Notes: a model not told the origin generated them from the sequence alone. A stretch of DNA of 64,000 nt from Jeotgalibacillus aurantiacus (GCF_020595125.1 NZ_JACNMS010000005.1:62001-126000); one strand, 5' to 3'; numbered from the stretch's first letter, positions 34,613 through 45,642 are shown. Numbers and translations: made by a program.

Positions 34613-34720
34613 TGCATCAACCATTACAATTTGCTGAACAGTCTGTTTAATCGCGGTTCTGCTGTTGACAGAAGGGGCTTTAGTCTAGTAGAGTTATCAT
34701 AATTAACTAAATAGTGTGGA

Positions 34721-34830
34721 TTCTTATCAAGAGAGGTGGAGGGACAAGGCCCTGCGAAACCTCAGCAACCATCACACAAGTGAAAAGGTGCTAAATCCAT
34801 CCCGTATTTTTACGGGGAAGATAAGGAGAG
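34721..34830 (+). ncRNA. SAM-I (S-box) riboswitch
   Basis: The sequence has the conserved order CTTATCAAGAGAGGTGGAGGGA, GGCCCTGCGAAACCTCAGCAACC, AAGGTGCTAAATCC and GATAAGGAGAG, with the P1 helix formed by CTTATC and GATAAG. It precedes a terminator at 34850-34885 and the yitJ-metH operon. S-adenosylmethionine binding favours termination, so the operon is on when SAM is scarce. Confidence 0.96.
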
Positions 34831-34849
34831 TTGTTCCGTTTTCTAACAC

Positions 34850-34885
34850 AGGTCTTCTTATTCAAGCGATAAGAAGGCCTTTTTG
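34850..34885 (+). terminator. SAM-riboswitch terminator
   Basis: AGGTCTTCTTAT pairs with ATAAGAAGGCCT (one G-T pair), followed by TTTTTG. Confidence 0.9.
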
Positions 34886-34931
34886 TATAGACAACCTTGA
34901 TAAGATCCACGAATACGGAAGGGGAAGTAAC

Positions 34932-36791
34932 ATGACTTTATTAGACGAAATGAAAAATCGCATCCTGATCGGTGACGGTGCAATGGGAACCCTCCTGTAT
35001 TCGTATGGAACGGATCAGTGCTATGAGGAATTAAATCTTTCGCAGGCTGAGCATATCCAGAAAATCCATCGTGCTTATATTGAAGCGGGCGCGGACATTA
35101 TTCAGACGAATACGTACGGCGCAAACTACCACAAGCTTGAGCGATACGGACTTGAGGAACAGGTAAGGGAAATCAATACTGCAGCGGTCAGAAATGCCAA
35201 AAAGGCTGCAGGTAAAGATACATTTGTTCTCGGGACTTCAGGAGGGATTCGCAGCTTTCGTCCTCAGTCCATTGAACTGAATGAAATTAAGCGAACCTTC
35301 AGAGAACAGCTTTACTGTTTGCTTTTAGAAGGAGTGGACGGGCTGTTATTTGAAACGTATTACGACCTTGAGGAACTGTCAGCCGTGCTTGAAATTGCCC
35401 GTAAAGAAACGGATCTTCCGCTTATTACCCAGATCTCGGTTCAGGAGCCTGGCGTCATGCAAAATGGAACGTCAGTGGCGGAAGCACTGCTGCGTCTCGA
35501 ACAGGCAGGAGCTGATGTAGTCGGATTGAACTGCAGACAGGGGCCTTTTCACATGTTGAAATCACTTGAGCAGGTTCCGCTGCCTGAGCGAGCTTATTTA
35601 TCATGTTATCCGAATGCAAGCCTGCCATCTTATACAGATGGTGCACTTCAATACAGTAATAATGCTGCCTATTTTAAGGAGATTGCCCCATCTTTCAGGG
35701 AGCAGGGGGTACGTTTATTAGGCGGGTGCTGTGGTACGACACCTGAGCATATCCGCTCCTTCAGTGAGGCGTTAAGTGGATTAGAGCCTGTCAGTGAGAA
35801 AGTGATTACACAGCCGATTGAACCAATCATCGTGAGAGACCGGGCAAAAGAGCTGCCTGAACCATTAACGGAAATCGTTAACCGGAGAAAGTCCGTGATC
35901 GTAGAGCTTGATCCTCCAAAGAAGCTGTCCACAGATTCATTTATGGAAGGAGCGAAAGCACTGAGTGAGGCCGGTGCAGATGCGGTGACACTTGCGGATA
36001 ATTCACTGGCAAGCCCTCGGGTGTCCAACGAATCACTCGGCTATCTGATCAAGCAGCAGGGTGTCCGGCCACTTGTCCATTTAACGTGCCGTGACCGTAA
36101 TCTGATTGGCCTTCAATCTCACCTTATGGGACTTCATACACTCGGGTTACATGATATTCTGGCCGTTACGGGTGATCCGACAAAGGTAGGTGATTTTCCG
36201 GGGGCCGCTTCTGTCTATGATGTGTCATCATTTGAACTGATTGAAATGATTGCCCAGCTGAATAAGGGAATGTCGATGTCCGGTAAGGATCTCGGTGAAA
36301 AAGCATCCTTTACAATCGGTGCCGCCTTTAATCCGAATGTCCGGAGTGTGGAACGTGCTGTACAACGTCTGGAAAAGAAAATTGATGCTGGAGCAGACTA
36401 CTTTATGAGTCAGCCGGTCTTTTCGGAAGAGAAGCTGATTGAAACATCGGAAGCCGTAAAGGATCTTGGAAAACCTGTGTATATCGGGCTGATGCCTTTA
36501 ACAAGCAGCAAAAATGCAGACTTCCTGCATAATGAAGTACCTGGGATTAAATTGACGGATCAGGTCAGGGAACGGATGGCTGCTGTATCAGGAGATCGTG
36601 AAAAATCGCACCGCGAAGGGATTGCGATGACGAAATCTCTGATTGACACAGCGCTTGATTTATTTAACGGAATTTATTTAATCACGCCGTTTATGCGATA
36701 TGAAATGACGGCTGAATTAACGAGATATGCCAATGAACAGGCAGCAAAACGCGCCGGGGGGAATCAGTATGTCACGAACAAACTTCACTAA
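34932..36791 (+). CDS. yitJ: Bifunctional homocysteine S-methyltransferase/methylenetetrahydrofolate reductase
   Basis: About 619 aa from the ATG at 34932, which follows GGAAGGGG; the frame extends upstream through the riboswitch but that part is RNA. The N-terminal homocysteine methyltransferase domain (1-290) has the three zinc cysteines (G-L-N-C near 201 and G-G-C-C-G-T-T-P near 266). The C-terminal MTHFR domain (about 310-619) has L-T-C-R-D-R-N and D-I-L-A-V-T-G-D-P, making 5-methyl-THF. B. subtilis YitJ has the same two-domain layout and an S-box leader. The gene overlaps metH by 23 nt. Confidence 0.93.
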   Translation: MTLLDEMKNRILIGDGAMGTLLYSYGTDQCYEELNLSQAEHIQKIHRAYIEAGADIIQTNTYGANYHKLERYGLEEQVREINTAAVRNAKKAAGKDTFVLGTSGGIRSFRPQSIELNEIKRTFREQLYCLLLEGVDGLLFETYYDLEELSAVLEIARKETDLPLITQISVQEPGVMQNGTSVAEALLRLEQAGADVVGLNCRQGPFHMLKSLEQVPLPERAYLSCYPNASLPSYTDGALQYSNNAAYFKEIAPSFREQGVRLLGGCCGTTPEHIRSFSEALSGLEPVSEKVITQPIEPIIVRDRAKELPEPLTEIVNRRKSVIVELDPPKKLSTDSFMEGAKALSEAGADAVTLADNSLASPRVSNESLGYLIKQQGVRPLVHLTCRDRNLIGLQSHLMGLHTLGLHDILAVTGDPTKVGDFPGAASVYDVSSFELIEMIAQLNKGMSMSGKDLGEKASFTIGAAFNPNVRSVERAVQRLEKKIDAGADYFMSQPVFSEEKLIETSEAVKDLGKPVYIGLMPLTSSKNADFLHNEVPGIKLTDQVRERMAAVSGDREKSHREGIAMTKSLIDTALDLFNGIYLITPFMRYEMTAELTRYANEQAAKRAGGNQYVTNKLH

Positions 36792-39700
36792 ACAGCTTGA
36801 AAAACGCATTCTCATTATGGACGGTGCAATGGGAACGATGCTTCAGGAAGCGAATCTGACTGCGGAGGATTTTGGAGGAGAAGCACTGGAAGGGTGTAAT
36901 GAAAACCTGAACAGAACCCGTCCTGATGTTATTGAAAACATTCACGACGCTTATTTTGAAGCAGGTGCGGATATTGTTGAAACGAATACTTTCGGAAGTA
37001 TGAGCGTCGTGCTTGAAGAATATGACATCCAGGCTGACGCCTATGAATTGAGCCGTCTTGGTGCTGAATTAGCCCGGAAATCCGCAGATAAATGGTCGAC
37101 TGAAGAACGTCCCCGTTTTGTAGCAGGTGCAATGGGTCCAACAACAAAAACATTAAGTGTTACCGGTGGAACAACGTTTGAAAACCTTCAGGCGTCGTAT
37201 GCAGAGCAGGCACGCGGACTGATTGATGGAGGCGCAGATCTTTTACTGATCGAGACAAGTCAGGACCTGTTAAACGTAAAAAGTGCTTACCTCGGTATTC
37301 AGCAGGCATTTGAAGAAACCGGAAAAGAATTACCACTGATGATTTCCGGAACCATTGAACCGATGGGGACAACACTTGCCGGACAGACGATTGATTCTTT
37401 TTATATCAGTGTTGAGCATATGAACCCGGTATCTGTCGGACTGAATTGTGCGACCGGACCGGAATTTATGCAGGACCATATCCGCTCGTTATCTGAAATC
37501 AATCAGTCTTATGTCAGCTGTTATCCAAATGCCGGACTGCCGGATGAGGAGGGTGTATATCATGAAACACCTGAAACGCTTGCACGAAAGCTGAAAGGAT
37601 TTGCTGAAAAGGGCTGGCTGAATATTGTCGGCGGCTGTTGCGGGACGACACCTGCACATATTAAAGCGATTGCGGACGTCATGAAGGATTATGAACCGCG
37701 TAAGCAGAGACCTGAAAAGCATCACACCGTGTCAGGAATCGAGCCGCTTGTCTATGATGATCCATCCATGAGACCACTGATGATCGGAGAACGGACAAAT
37801 GTCATTGGCTCAAGAAAGTTCAAACGCCTCATTGCGGAAAAGAAAATAGAGGAAGCATCGGAAATCGCCCGTGCCCAGGTGAAAAAAGGCGCACACGTCA
37901 TCGATATCTGTCTGGCCGACCCGGATCGCGATGAAGAAGAAGATATGGAAGCCTTCATGCAGGAGGTTGTCAAAAAAGTGAAGGTACCTTTAGTCATTGA
38001 TTCTACAGACGAAAAGGTAATTGAAAAAGCACTTCGGTATTCTCAAGGTAAATCGATAATTAACTCGATTAATTTAGAGGATGGGCTTGAACGTTTTGAT
38101 GCAGTTGTACCACTTGCGAAAAAATATGGTGCTGCACTTGTTGTCGGAACAATTGATGAAAAAGGAATGGGTGTATCAGCGGAACGCAAGCTTGAAATCG
38201 CTAAGCGTTCATACGACATTCTGACAAAGGATTACGGTGTTCACCCGACTGATATCATTTTTGACCCGCTCGTTTTCCCGGTTGGAACAGGGGATGAACA
38301 GTATATTGGTTCAGCCAATGCAACAGTGGAAGGAATCCGTCACATAAAAGAGGCCTTCCCGCAGGTGCAAACCGTGCTCGGCATCAGTAACGTATCCTTT
38401 GGTCTACCTCCGGTTGGCCGAGAGGTGCTGAATGCCGTGTATCTGTACCACTGTACACTTGCAGGTCTGGATTATGCGATTGTCAATACAGAGAAACTGG
38501 AGCGTTTCGCTTCTATTGATCCCGCTGAGGTCAAAATGGCTGAAGAACTGTTATTCAATACGACTGATGAATCACTCGCTGAATTTACCGCCTTTTACCG
38601 TGGTAAAAAGAAAGAAACGGCTTCAGGACTTCCGGATATGCCGCTTGCGGAGAGGCTTGCCTATTATGTCGTAGAAGGTACAAAAGAAGGTTTGCTGCCG
38701 GATCTGGAGCAGGCGCTCACTGAGTACGATGAGCCGCTATCCATCATTAACGGCCCTTTGATGACAGGCATGAAAGAGGTTGGACGCTTGTTTAATGACA
38801 ATCAGCTGATTGTAGCTGAGGTGTTACAGAGTGCTGAAGTCATGAAAGCAGCTGTTGCTTATCTTGAACCGCACATGGAAGCGTCTGATGATTCTTCCTC
38901 TAAAGGTAAGGTACTCCTCGCTACGGTAAAAGGGGACGTACACGACATCGGTAAAAACCTTGTAGAAATTATTTTAAGTAACAACGGTTTTGAAGTGGTT
39001 GACCTTGGCATTAAAGTAACCCCGCCGGAGCTGATCGAAGCCATCCGTCGTGAAAAGCCGGACATTGTCGGTCTGTCAGGTCTGCTCGTTAAATCAGCCC
39101 AGCAGATGGTCATTACGGCAGGAGATATGAAGCAGGAAGGCATGGAGATTCCAATTCTGGTTGGCGGAGCGGCACTCTCGCGTAAATTTGTGGATACAAA
39201 AATTTCACAAAACTATGACGGTCTTGTTTTATATGCAAAGGATGCGATGAACGGTTTGAGCCTTGCGAACCAGCTTCAGGACGAATTGGAGCGTGCCAAG
39301 CTTGTAGAAGAGCGGGAGGCGAAAAAGGGAGCCATTGCATCAGCAGCTCCTGCCCCTAAACGTGAAAGCAATGTCGGTGTACTCGAAAAGCCGGCTGTTG
39401 CCCCTGCCCCTGTTTTTGTGCCGAATGATGTGCAGCGTCATGTGATCAGCTCGTACTCTGTTTCACATGTTGAGGCTTATATCAATATGCAAATGCTGAT
39501 CGGACATCATCTCGGCGTCAAAGGTAAAGTATCACGCCTTTTAGCTGAAGGAGATGAAAAAACCATCAAGGTAAAAGAAACCGTTGATCAGCTGATTCAG
39601 GAAGTGAAAAAAGAAGGATTGATTACACCGGCTGCTGTGTATCAGTTCTTTCCTGCCCAGAGTGAGGGTGATGATGTGATTATTTATCATCCAGAAGAGG

Positions 39701-40206
39701 GACACGAGATTGAACGTTTTACTTTCCCAAGACAGCCTAGAGCGCCATATTTATGTCTTGCTGATTATCTCCGCTCAAAAGAAAGCGGCGAGATGGATTA
39801 TGTAGGATTTTTTACCGTCACAGCCGGCCGGGGAATCAGGGAGAAGGCTCAGGAGTATAAGGAGCAGGGAAGATTTCTTGAAAGTCATGCGCTTCAGGCG
39901 CTGGCTCTTGAAACAGCAGAAGGCTTTGCGGAGCTGCTTCATCAGCAGATGCGCGACCGCTGGGGCTTCCCGGATTCAGTTGATTTCACGATGCAGGAGC
40001 GCTTCAGCGCCAAGTATCAGGGACAGCGTTTCTCCTTTGGATACCCTGCCTGTCCGGAGCTTGAGGATCAGGAAAAGCTGTTTAAGCTGATCCAGCCGGA
40101 AGAGATTGGTGTCCAGCTGACTGACGGCTTCATGATGGAACCGGAGGCCAGCGTATCAGCCATTGTGTTTGCTCATCCGGATGCACGATATTTTAACGTA
40201 TTATAA
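36769..40206 (+). CDS. metH: Cobalamin-dependent methionine synthase
   Basis: About 1145 aa from ATG at 36769 with a GGGGGG site; the overlap with yitJ suggests translational coupling. Domains in order: homocysteine-binding zinc barrel (1-310, G-G-C-C-G-T-T), methyl-THF-binding barrel (about 335-610), B12 cap and B12-binding domain (about 620-860) with D-V-H-D-I-G and His725 as cobalt ligand, an Ala/Pro-rich linker, and the SAM-dependent reactivation domain (about 890-1145, ending with F-S-F-G-Y-P-A-C-P). All four catalytic modules are present, so it should be fully functional. It takes the methyl group from methyl-THF to homocysteine. Confidence 0.95.
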   Translation: MSRTNFTKQLEKRILIMDGAMGTMLQEANLTAEDFGGEALEGCNENLNRTRPDVIENIHDAYFEAGADIVETNTFGSMSVVLEEYDIQADAYELSRLGAELARKSADKWSTEERPRFVAGAMGPTTKTLSVTGGTTFENLQASYAEQARGLIDGGADLLLIETSQDLLNVKSAYLGIQQAFEETGKELPLMISGTIEPMGTTLAGQTIDSFYISVEHMNPVSVGLNCATGPEFMQDHIRSLSEINQSYVSCYPNAGLPDEEGVYHETPETLARKLKGFAEKGWLNIVGGCCGTTPAHIKAIADVMKDYEPRKQRPEKHHTVSGIEPLVYDDPSMRPLMIGERTNVIGSRKFKRLIAEKKIEEASEIARAQVKKGAHVIDICLADPDRDEEEDMEAFMQEVVKKVKVPLVIDSTDEKVIEKALRYSQGKSIINSINLEDGLERFDAVVPLAKKYGAALVVGTIDEKGMGVSAERKLEIAKRSYDILTKDYGVHPTDIIFDPLVFPVGTGDEQYIGSANATVEGIRHIKEAFPQVQTVLGISNVSFGLPPVGREVLNAVYLYHCTLAGLDYAIVNTEKLERFASIDPAEVKMAEELLFNTTDESLAEFTAFYRGKKKETASGLPDMPLAERLAYYVVEGTKEGLLPDLEQALTEYDEPLSIINGPLMTGMKEVGRLFNDNQLIVAEVLQSAEVMKAAVAYLEPHMEASDDSSSKGKVLLATVKGDVHDIGKNLVEIILSNNGFEVVDLGIKVTPPELIEAIRREKPDIVGLSGLLVKSAQQMVITAGDMKQEGMEIPILVGGAALSRKFVDTKISQNYDGLVLYAKDAMNGLSLANQLQDELERAKLVEEREAKKGAIASAAPAPKRESNVGVLEKPAVAPAPVFVPNDVQRHVISSYSVSHVEAYINMQMLIGHHLGVKGKVSRLLAEGDEKTIKVKETVDQLIQEVKKEGLITPAAVYQFFPAQSEGDDVIIYHPEEGHEIERFTFPRQPRAPYLCLADYLRSKESGEMDYVGFFTVTAGRGIREKAQEYKEQGRFLESHALQALALETAEGFAELLHQQMRDRWGFPDSVDFTMQERFSAKYQGQRFSFGYPACPELEDQEKLFKLIQPEEIGVQLTDGFMMEPEASVSAIVFAHPDARYFNVL

Positions 40207-40214
40207 AAATTACG

Positions 40215-40253
40215 GCTGCTCTCTCAGCGGTTTCATAGACCGGGGAGCAGCTT
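40215..40253 (+). terminator. Hairpin after metH
   Basis: GCTGCTC pairs with GAGCAGC and CGGT with ACCG inside the loop; the T-run behind it is short. Confidence 0.6.
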
Positions 40254-40295
40254 CTAATACATTCTTTCACTATCAAATTACGGGAGGTTGACTGG

Positions 40296-41105
40296 ATGGA
40301 TCGTGATTTCCCCCGGAACTCTTTGGAAAAAAAGGGGTTCCGTTTGGTTTTTAATGATGATTTTGATCAGGTGAGTCTTGACCTGTCAAAGTGGCTGCCA
40401 TTTTATTTGCCTCAATGGAGCAGCCGTGAAAACGCCAAAGCGAATTATCGTATAGAAAATAGTGAACTGAAGTTAATGATTTCAGCTAATCAGCAGCCAT
40501 GGTGTCCGGAACTGGACGGCAATATTAAAGTGAGTAATCTTCAGACAGGAGTTTATTCAGGTTCACTTGGAAGTAAATTTGGACAGCATCGCTTTTCTGA
40601 ACATTGCATCGTTAAAGAGGAGCAGACACCTGAGCGGTTATTCACACCACAGTATGGCTATTTTGAGATTCGGGTAAAGGGGCTAGCAACTCCTGAAAAT
40701 GTCTGTGCTTTCTGGATGATTGGGTTTGAGGATCAACCTGAACGGTCTGCGGAAATCTGTCCATTTGAACTGAAAGGGTGGAATGTTAAAGAAGATACCT
40801 GCACATTGGGGTATGGAATACGTGCTTTCAGCGATCCATCGATACAGGACGAATTTTTTGAACGGGAATTTAAATATGATCCTACTAACTATCATATATA
40901 CGGTTTTGACTGGTCAAAAGATGGCGTATCATTCTTTCTTGATCATCAGCTGATTCATCAATCAAAGCAATCACCGTCCTATCCGATGCAAATGATGCTG
41001 AACATATATGAAATACCACGAGAAAATTCTGATGAAACAACTGTAAAACAATACCCGTATGAATTCTCTATTGATTACATACGGGCTTATGAACGGATAA
41101 AATGA
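40296..41105 (+). CDS. Glycoside-hydrolase-family-16-like protein with altered active site
   Basis: The 269-aa protein has the GH16/laminarinase beta-sandwich pattern: F-N-D-D-F at residue 20, W-x-P-F after it, Y-G-Y-F-E-I-R-V-K near 120, W-M-I-G near 140, and Y-H-I-Y-G-F-D-W-S near 205. The catalytic block, normally E-x-D-x-x-E, reads E153-I-C-P-F-E158: both glutamates remain but the middle Asp is Cys155. There is no signal peptide, so the protein appears cytoplasmic, unusual for GH16. ATG follows GGGAGG. It may act on an internal glycan or be a non-classical binding protein; this cannot be decided. Confidence 0.75.
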   Translation: MDRDFPRNSLEKKGFRLVFNDDFDQVSLDLSKWLPFYLPQWSSRENAKANYRIENSELKLMISANQQPWCPELDGNIKVSNLQTGVYSGSLGSKFGQHRFSEHCIVKEEQTPERLFTPQYGYFEIRVKGLATPENVCAFWMIGFEDQPERSAEICPFELKGWNVKEDTCTLGYGIRAFSDPSIQDEFFEREFKYDPTNYHIYGFDWSKDGVSFFLDHQLIHQSKQSPSYPMQMMLNIYEIPRENSDETTVKQYPYEFSIDYIRAYERIK

Positions 41106-41117
41106 AGATTTTAATAG

Positions 41118-41149
41118 ACCGCTCACGCAAAGGACGTGAACGGTTTTTT
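41118..41149 (+). terminator. Intrinsic terminator of the GH16-like gene
   Basis: ACCGCTCACG pairs with CGTGAACGGT (one mismatch), followed by TTTTT. Confidence 0.8.
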
Positions 41150-41195
41150 ATATGCGGAACCCTTATGTAAGCGGTATGGTGGATTAACATTCATT

Positions 41196-42218
41196 TTAAA
41201 GCTCCCCAGGTTTTACACTCGGAACAGCCACAAATGATTTCCTTTTTCTCAGAAGAGCGTGGATCGATAACAGCTCAAAATAAATATAGCTCTTTGCAGG
41301 AAGCTCATCTTCATCCGTTTCACCTTTTAATGCACTTCTAAGCATAGCAAGTGCGGCAGGGTCAACTGGCTCCTGTTCATCAGAACGGATAATACGGTTG
41401 TTGAGCTGGCTGATCAATGTTCTGACGGCTTTTTTCTCCTCAATTGACCATTCCGGAATTTCATCAGTTGGAAGTGTCACGAGATTGGAAAGATGGTAGG
41501 AAAGCTGTCTTAACAAGTAAATCTTTTTTTGATACATCTGCACTTCATTCATTTCCTCACGTTTATAAGAATGATAGTGCCATTCCTGAAGCTGATAGCG
41601 GCAAAATGTCTCAGCACGGTCAAGCTGGCTTCTGAGCTGGTTCGATGCCGATTCCAGATTAAGTGCTGAAGGCTTCTGATCAAGCAGCTCATTCATGCGC
41701 TCTGTCAGGATTTTGGTTACATCTGACTGCGCGAGATATAAAAATTCAATGATCTGACTCTTATATTTAGGAGGCATTAATACGAAATTCACCAGTGTGG
41801 AGGTTAAAATACCGATCCCCGTAGTGCCAAGCCGTTTGATGAATTCTAGAAGAAAATGATCGTCTGCTCCGGGAATCATGGCAACGGCCGTTAAGGTAGC
41901 GACAAGCATACCAGCCTCAAGCTTCAGCTTATAGCAGATCCAAATTGTCAGTACGGCGGAAATGGTGTATGTAATAGCGTGGTCACAGAGTAAAAAAGTG
42001 GCAAGCATCGCAATAGATGCCCCGATGGCTGACGCCGGAAAACGGATCAGCCCTTTGCGGATCGAATCTGCGGCAGTCGGTTCAATCGTGACGATCGCTG
42101 TGATCACGGCAAAAACGACCGGAAGATTAAATAGCTGACAAATGAGTGCTGTTAAAAAAACCGCGACCCCCGTCTTGACGATTCTTCCGCCAATAAATCT
42201 TTGTTTAAGCCACTTCAT
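41196..42218 (-). CDS. FUSC/aromatic acid exporter family membrane protein
   Basis: The 340-aa protein has about five to six hydrophobic segments in residues 12-145 with the family block I-V-T-I-E-P-T-A-A-D-S near residue 43 and I-G-A-S-I-A-M-L, followed by a helical cytoplasmic region (150-335) rich in charged residues. This is the ArAE_1/DUF939 layout of Bacillus YqjA-type proteins. Transport of aromatic acids is known for distant relatives only. It stands alone on the minus strand. Confidence 0.75.
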   Translation of the reverse strand: MKWLKQRFIGGRIVKTGVAVFLTALICQLFNLPVVFAVITAIVTIEPTAADSIRKGLIRFPASAIGASIAMLATFLLCDHAITYTISAVLTIWICYKLKLEAGMLVATLTAVAMIPGADDHFLLEFIKRLGTTGIGILTSTLVNFVLMPPKYKSQIIEFLYLAQSDVTKILTERMNELLDQKPSALNLESASNQLRSQLDRAETFCRYQLQEWHYHSYKREEMNEVQMYQKKIYLLRQLSYHLSNLVTLPTDEIPEWSIEEKKAVRTLISQLNNRIIRSDEQEPVDPAALAMLRSALKGETDEDELPAKSYIYFELLSIHALLRKRKSFVAVPSVKPGEL

Positions 42219-42342
42219 GCCTCATTCACCCCTTTTTCTGCCACTTAAAGACGTGTCATAGTATAGCATAAAACTTTACATTGTGACCTTCATTTACATG
42301 ACTTTTATCACGAAGTGCGATATACTGATCGCAGATGCAATT

Positions 42343-42430
42343 TCCACAAGGGGAGCCCTTTCGGCTGAGAGTGAACAATCTGTTCAGACCCTTCGAACCT
42401 GTAAGTTAATGCTTACGCAGGAATGTGGAT
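42343..42430 (+). ncRNA. TPP (THI-box) riboswitch
   Basis: The conserved elements CCACAAGGGGAGCCC, GGCTGAGAGTGAAC, GACCCTTCGAACCTG and GTAAGTTAATGCTTACGCAGGAATGTGG are all present, with TTCCACA and TGTGGA closing the structure. It precedes a terminator and thiT. Thiamine pyrophosphate binding would favour termination and reduce thiamine uptake. Confidence 0.96.
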
Positions 42431-42442
42431 GGAAACGGACCT

Positions 42443-42486
42443 GAGTATGGTCCCGGGTTTCTATCCCCGGGACCATACTCTTTTTA
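42443..42486 (+). terminator. TPP-riboswitch terminator
   Basis: GAGTATGGTCCCGGG and CCCGGGACCATACTC form a perfect 15-bp stem followed by TTTTTAT. Confidence 0.95.
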
Positions 42487-42558
42487 TTTTACGATGAAAG
42501 TGTCTGTTGAATTCCCCTCTGTGCGAGCTGCATCGATTTCGCAAAGGAGGAAATAGGA

Positions 42559-43131
42559 ATGGAAAGAACAAAGCTTGTGTTTTTAATGGAAGTCGCAATT
42601 TTTTCAGGAATCGCTTTGATTCTTGACCGCTTTTCTTTCTCAATCTGGCCGCAGGGAGGTTCTATCAGCTTTGTGATGGTCCCGATTATCCTGATGGCAT
42701 TCAGATGGGGATTGAAAGGAGGTCTGCTTTCAGGACTGCTTGTCGGGCTGCTGCAGACATTATTCGGCGCATATATTGTGGATCCGGTCCAGTATGTGCT
42801 GGATTATCCGTTGGCATTTACCGTCATTGGACTGGCCGGTCTGTTTGCAGGAGCGATTAAACGCTCACTCGATGAAGGACAGATGAGAAAAGCGATCGTC
42901 TATATTACACTTGGCGTTTTTACTGGAGCGCTACTGCGGTTCATGTGTCACTTTTTTGCAGGATGGGTGTTCTTCGGATCAGGTGCAGAAGGCGTGCCGG
43001 CATGGCAATTTTCACTCGCATACAACGGATCCTATATGGGACCTGCTTTCATCCTGACCACTATTATTCTGGCTACACTGCTTGTCAGCGTACCAAGGGT
43101 GGCGACACAGTCACGTATGCGAAGTGCATAA
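42559..43131 (+). CDS. thiT: Energy-coupled thiamine transporter ThiT
   Basis: The 190-aa S-component of an ECF transporter has six membrane segments and the thiamine-binding block Y-V-L-D-Y-P-L-A-F near residue 79, preceded by W-G-L-K-G-G and followed by G-A-L-L-R-F-M-C-H-F. It binds thiamine outside the cell and needs the shared EcfAAT energy module, encoded elsewhere. The TPP riboswitch in the leader fixes the substrate. ATG follows AAAGGAGG. Confidence 0.95.
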   Translation: MERTKLVFLMEVAIFSGIALILDRFSFSIWPQGGSISFVMVPIILMAFRWGLKGGLLSGLLVGLLQTLFGAYIVDPVQYVLDYPLAFTVIGLAGLFAGAIKRSLDEGQMRKAIVYITLGVFTGALLRFMCHFFAGWVFFGSGAEGVPAWQFSLAYNGSYMGPAFILTTIILATLLVSVPRVATQSRMRSA

Positions 43132-43145
43132 CATAAGATCAGAAC

Positions 43146-43180
43146 AAGAGGGTGGACTTAGTCACACCCTCTTAGTTTTT
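43146..43180 (+). terminator. Intrinsic terminator of thiT
   Basis: AAGAGGGTG pairs with CACCCTCTT, then AGTTTTT. Confidence 0.85.
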
Positions 43181-43275
43181 ATCTAAACTAATAGAGGAAG
43201 CAAAATATGTTCATAAAATTATCCCGATCCATCTGTTTTATCAGTGTCTGAAAGAGGAAAGGTATGATATAGTGA

Positions 43276-44052
<777 letters not shown>

Positions 44053-44088
44053 AAAAACAGCGGACCTTGTTGAGGTTCGCTGTTTTTC
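44053..44088. terminator. Bidirectional terminator after map
   Basis: AAAAACAGCGGACC pairs with GGTTCGCTGTTTTT (one mismatch). Confidence 0.85.
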
Positions 44089-44430
44089 TTACTTCTTCAT
44101 TTGTTCCTTCATATTGCGCCGCTGCTCCATAAAAATGGCTGCAGCCAGGATGAAAAACGATAAGGCAGTCGGCACGGAGATCCATGATGAGATGATCAGC
44201 ATCACGAGTATGCCTGCACCACCCGGCGTTGGATTATTGGCAGCAATCGTATCCAGCTGTACCAAATAAAACCCTGCGATTCCAATCGCGAATAATAAAA
44301 ATACCACATTTGTGATCCAGACCCACTTTAGTCCCCGCTTGCGTCCAAAGATGATGGAAATAATCATCAGAACCGGACCTACTAAAAGTGTAGCCAGAAA
44401 CATGGCAAATACAAACTGTCCATCTTCCAA
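44089..44430 (-). CDS. Small membrane protein of unknown function
   Basis: The 113-aa protein has three hydrophobic segments (about 8-28, 38-58 and 72-98), an R-K-R-G-L-K-W loop and a basic C-terminus (R-R-N-M-K-E-Q-M-K-K). I do not recognise the family. It is followed upstream by the TspO-like gene 60 bp away on the same strand and may share its transcript. Confidence 0.6.
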   Translation of the reverse strand: MEDGQFVFAMFLATLLVGPVLMIISIIFGRKRGLKWVWITNVVFLLFAIGIAGFYLVQLDTIAANNPTPGGAGILVMLIISSWISVPTALSFFILAAAIFMEQRRNMKEQMKK

Positions 44431-44493
44431 AACAATACCCTCATTTCATTTTCGATAAGGTTATCGTATCAGATTTGAAGGCTGTCATCCAAT

Positions 44494-45249
44494 CTATTTA
44501 AAGCTCAGCTTACGAGTACTGTAGCCTTTGTCCTTTTTCTTTCTAAATATAAAGAGTCCAATGAAGATGACTGCTGCGAGTACATAAGCGGTAAAAACAA
44601 CGACAGATGATTCGCCTTCATTTTGCACGCCAATGCCGATAAAGGCCCAGATAAAGACGAGCGGATAAATCCAGTCGCGCTCTTTATAACGGATACCGAG
44701 TGCAATCAAGGTCGCTACAATCAGCAGCAGAACGGTCCAGAAAACGGATCCGATTCCAAGTCCGCCATACCCTGCTTCATTAATCGTGTAAGCAATATTC
44801 GCCACGGTTGCCACACTGACCCATCCCATATAAACAGAGAAGGGCAGACGGTCTAGAAATGTCGGATTACTGCGCTTGATCTGTCCGTAAATCAGAATGA
44901 TGGAAACGAGTAAACTGATAATTACAAGGACAGAAAGTGGAAAAAATTCATAGTGCCAAAGCAGAATCCAGGTAATATTAAACACACAGGATAAGACAAA
45001 CAGTGTGCTCGTGTTTGTGTAAATGTCGCGATTGCGCTGTGATTTCAATGCGCCACGGAGCACCCAGATCGTTAACAGCGTATAAATCAGCCCCCAGATG
45101 GAGAACACATAGCCTGCTGGCGTGAAAAGTACATTCAGCCTGTTCGAAATTTCACCGGTTGTCTGGCCGTTGATTGGAATAATGTTGGCCAGCGCATTAA
45201 TCGTGATGACTGCGGCAAGCGCAATCAGGTTGATCCAGAATCGTTTCAT
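44494..45249 (-). CDS. TspO/MBR-like tryptophan-rich membrane protein
   Basis: The 251-aa protein has about eight hydrophobic segments, more than the five of classical TspO (about 160 aa). Conserved TspO-type features include P-A-G-Y-V-F-S-I-W-G-L-I-Y near residue 45, F-N-I-T-W-I-L-L-W near 90 and P-F-S-V-Y-M-G-W near 136. This longer form is usually annotated as a tryptophan-rich sensory protein; tetrapyrrole binding is known for the short form only. It lies immediately beside a 21-bp repeat array. Confidence 0.75.
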   Translation of the reverse strand: MKRFWINLIALAAVITINALANIIPINGQTTGEISNRLNVLFTPAGYVFSIWGLIYTLLTIWVLRGALKSQRNRDIYTNTSTLFVLSCVFNITWILLWHYEFFPLSVLVIISLLVSIILIYGQIKRSNPTFLDRLPFSVYMGWVSVATVANIAYTINEAGYGGLGIGSVFWTVLLLIVATLIALGIRYKERDWIYPLVFIWAFIGIGVQNEGESSVVVFTAYVLAAVIFIGLFIFRKKKDKGYSTRKLSFK

Positions 45250-45368
45250 TTGATGACCTCCTCATCTGTTCCTTTATTCCCTTTTTCAATGAGGTTACCC
45301 TTCTTTCAGCAGATTGAATCGGTCGACAAAAAGATCTTGTGCAAATGGGGAAAAGGTTGTGTGGCGGG

Positions 45369-45566
45369 ATTGTATCGTTATGGAGAGTTTATGAATCGAA
45401 TGGGAATTTTATTGTACTGTTTGAACGTTTAAATGTATTGATTCAAAAGTTAATTGTATTGTTCTGCGTTGAAGGTGTGGTTTTTGTTATGTTCATAATC
45501 ATAATTGTCCTTTTTCAAACTTTATATGTACTGTTTCAAAAAAGAATTGTACTGTTCACGCAACGG
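45369..45566. repeat. 21-bp degenerate tandem array A3
   Basis: Units of 21 bp start at 45369, 45390, 45411, 45432, 45453, then after one 30-bp unit (45474-45503) at 45504, 45525 and 45546. Most begin with a variant of ATTGTAYTGTTT. On the plus strand the frame stays open and would give heptads such as I-V-L-F-E-R-L and I-V-L-F-Q-T-L; no ribosome binding site supports translation. The array fills the gap between the TspO-like start and the recQ terminator. Confidence 0.8.
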
Positions 45567-45591
45567 TCGGGCCTTCATGGAGACATACAAT

Positions 45592-45635
45592 AAAAAACCG
45601 GCACCCCCTCATTTATCAATCGGGAATACCGGTTT
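45592..45635 (-). terminator. recQ terminator
   Basis: Read on the minus strand, AAACCGG and CCGGTTT pair around a loop containing TTCCCGA and GGGGGTG, followed by TTTT. Confidence 0.7.
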
Positions 45636-45642
45636 AAACGAT

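Noticed and set aside
34716-34931. N-terminal extension of YitJ through the SAM riboswitch
   Set aside because: The open frame is accidental; the conserved S-box RNA and a terminator occupy it, and a ribosome binding site marks ATG 34932.
36769-40206. Split or frameshifted metH
   Set aside because: The frame is continuous through all four domains with intact catalytic motifs.
45339-45593. Plus-strand frame with I-V-L-F heptads, as a membrane or leucine-zipper peptide
   Set aside because: Same reason: it follows array A3, has no good ribosome binding site, and runs into the recQ terminator.
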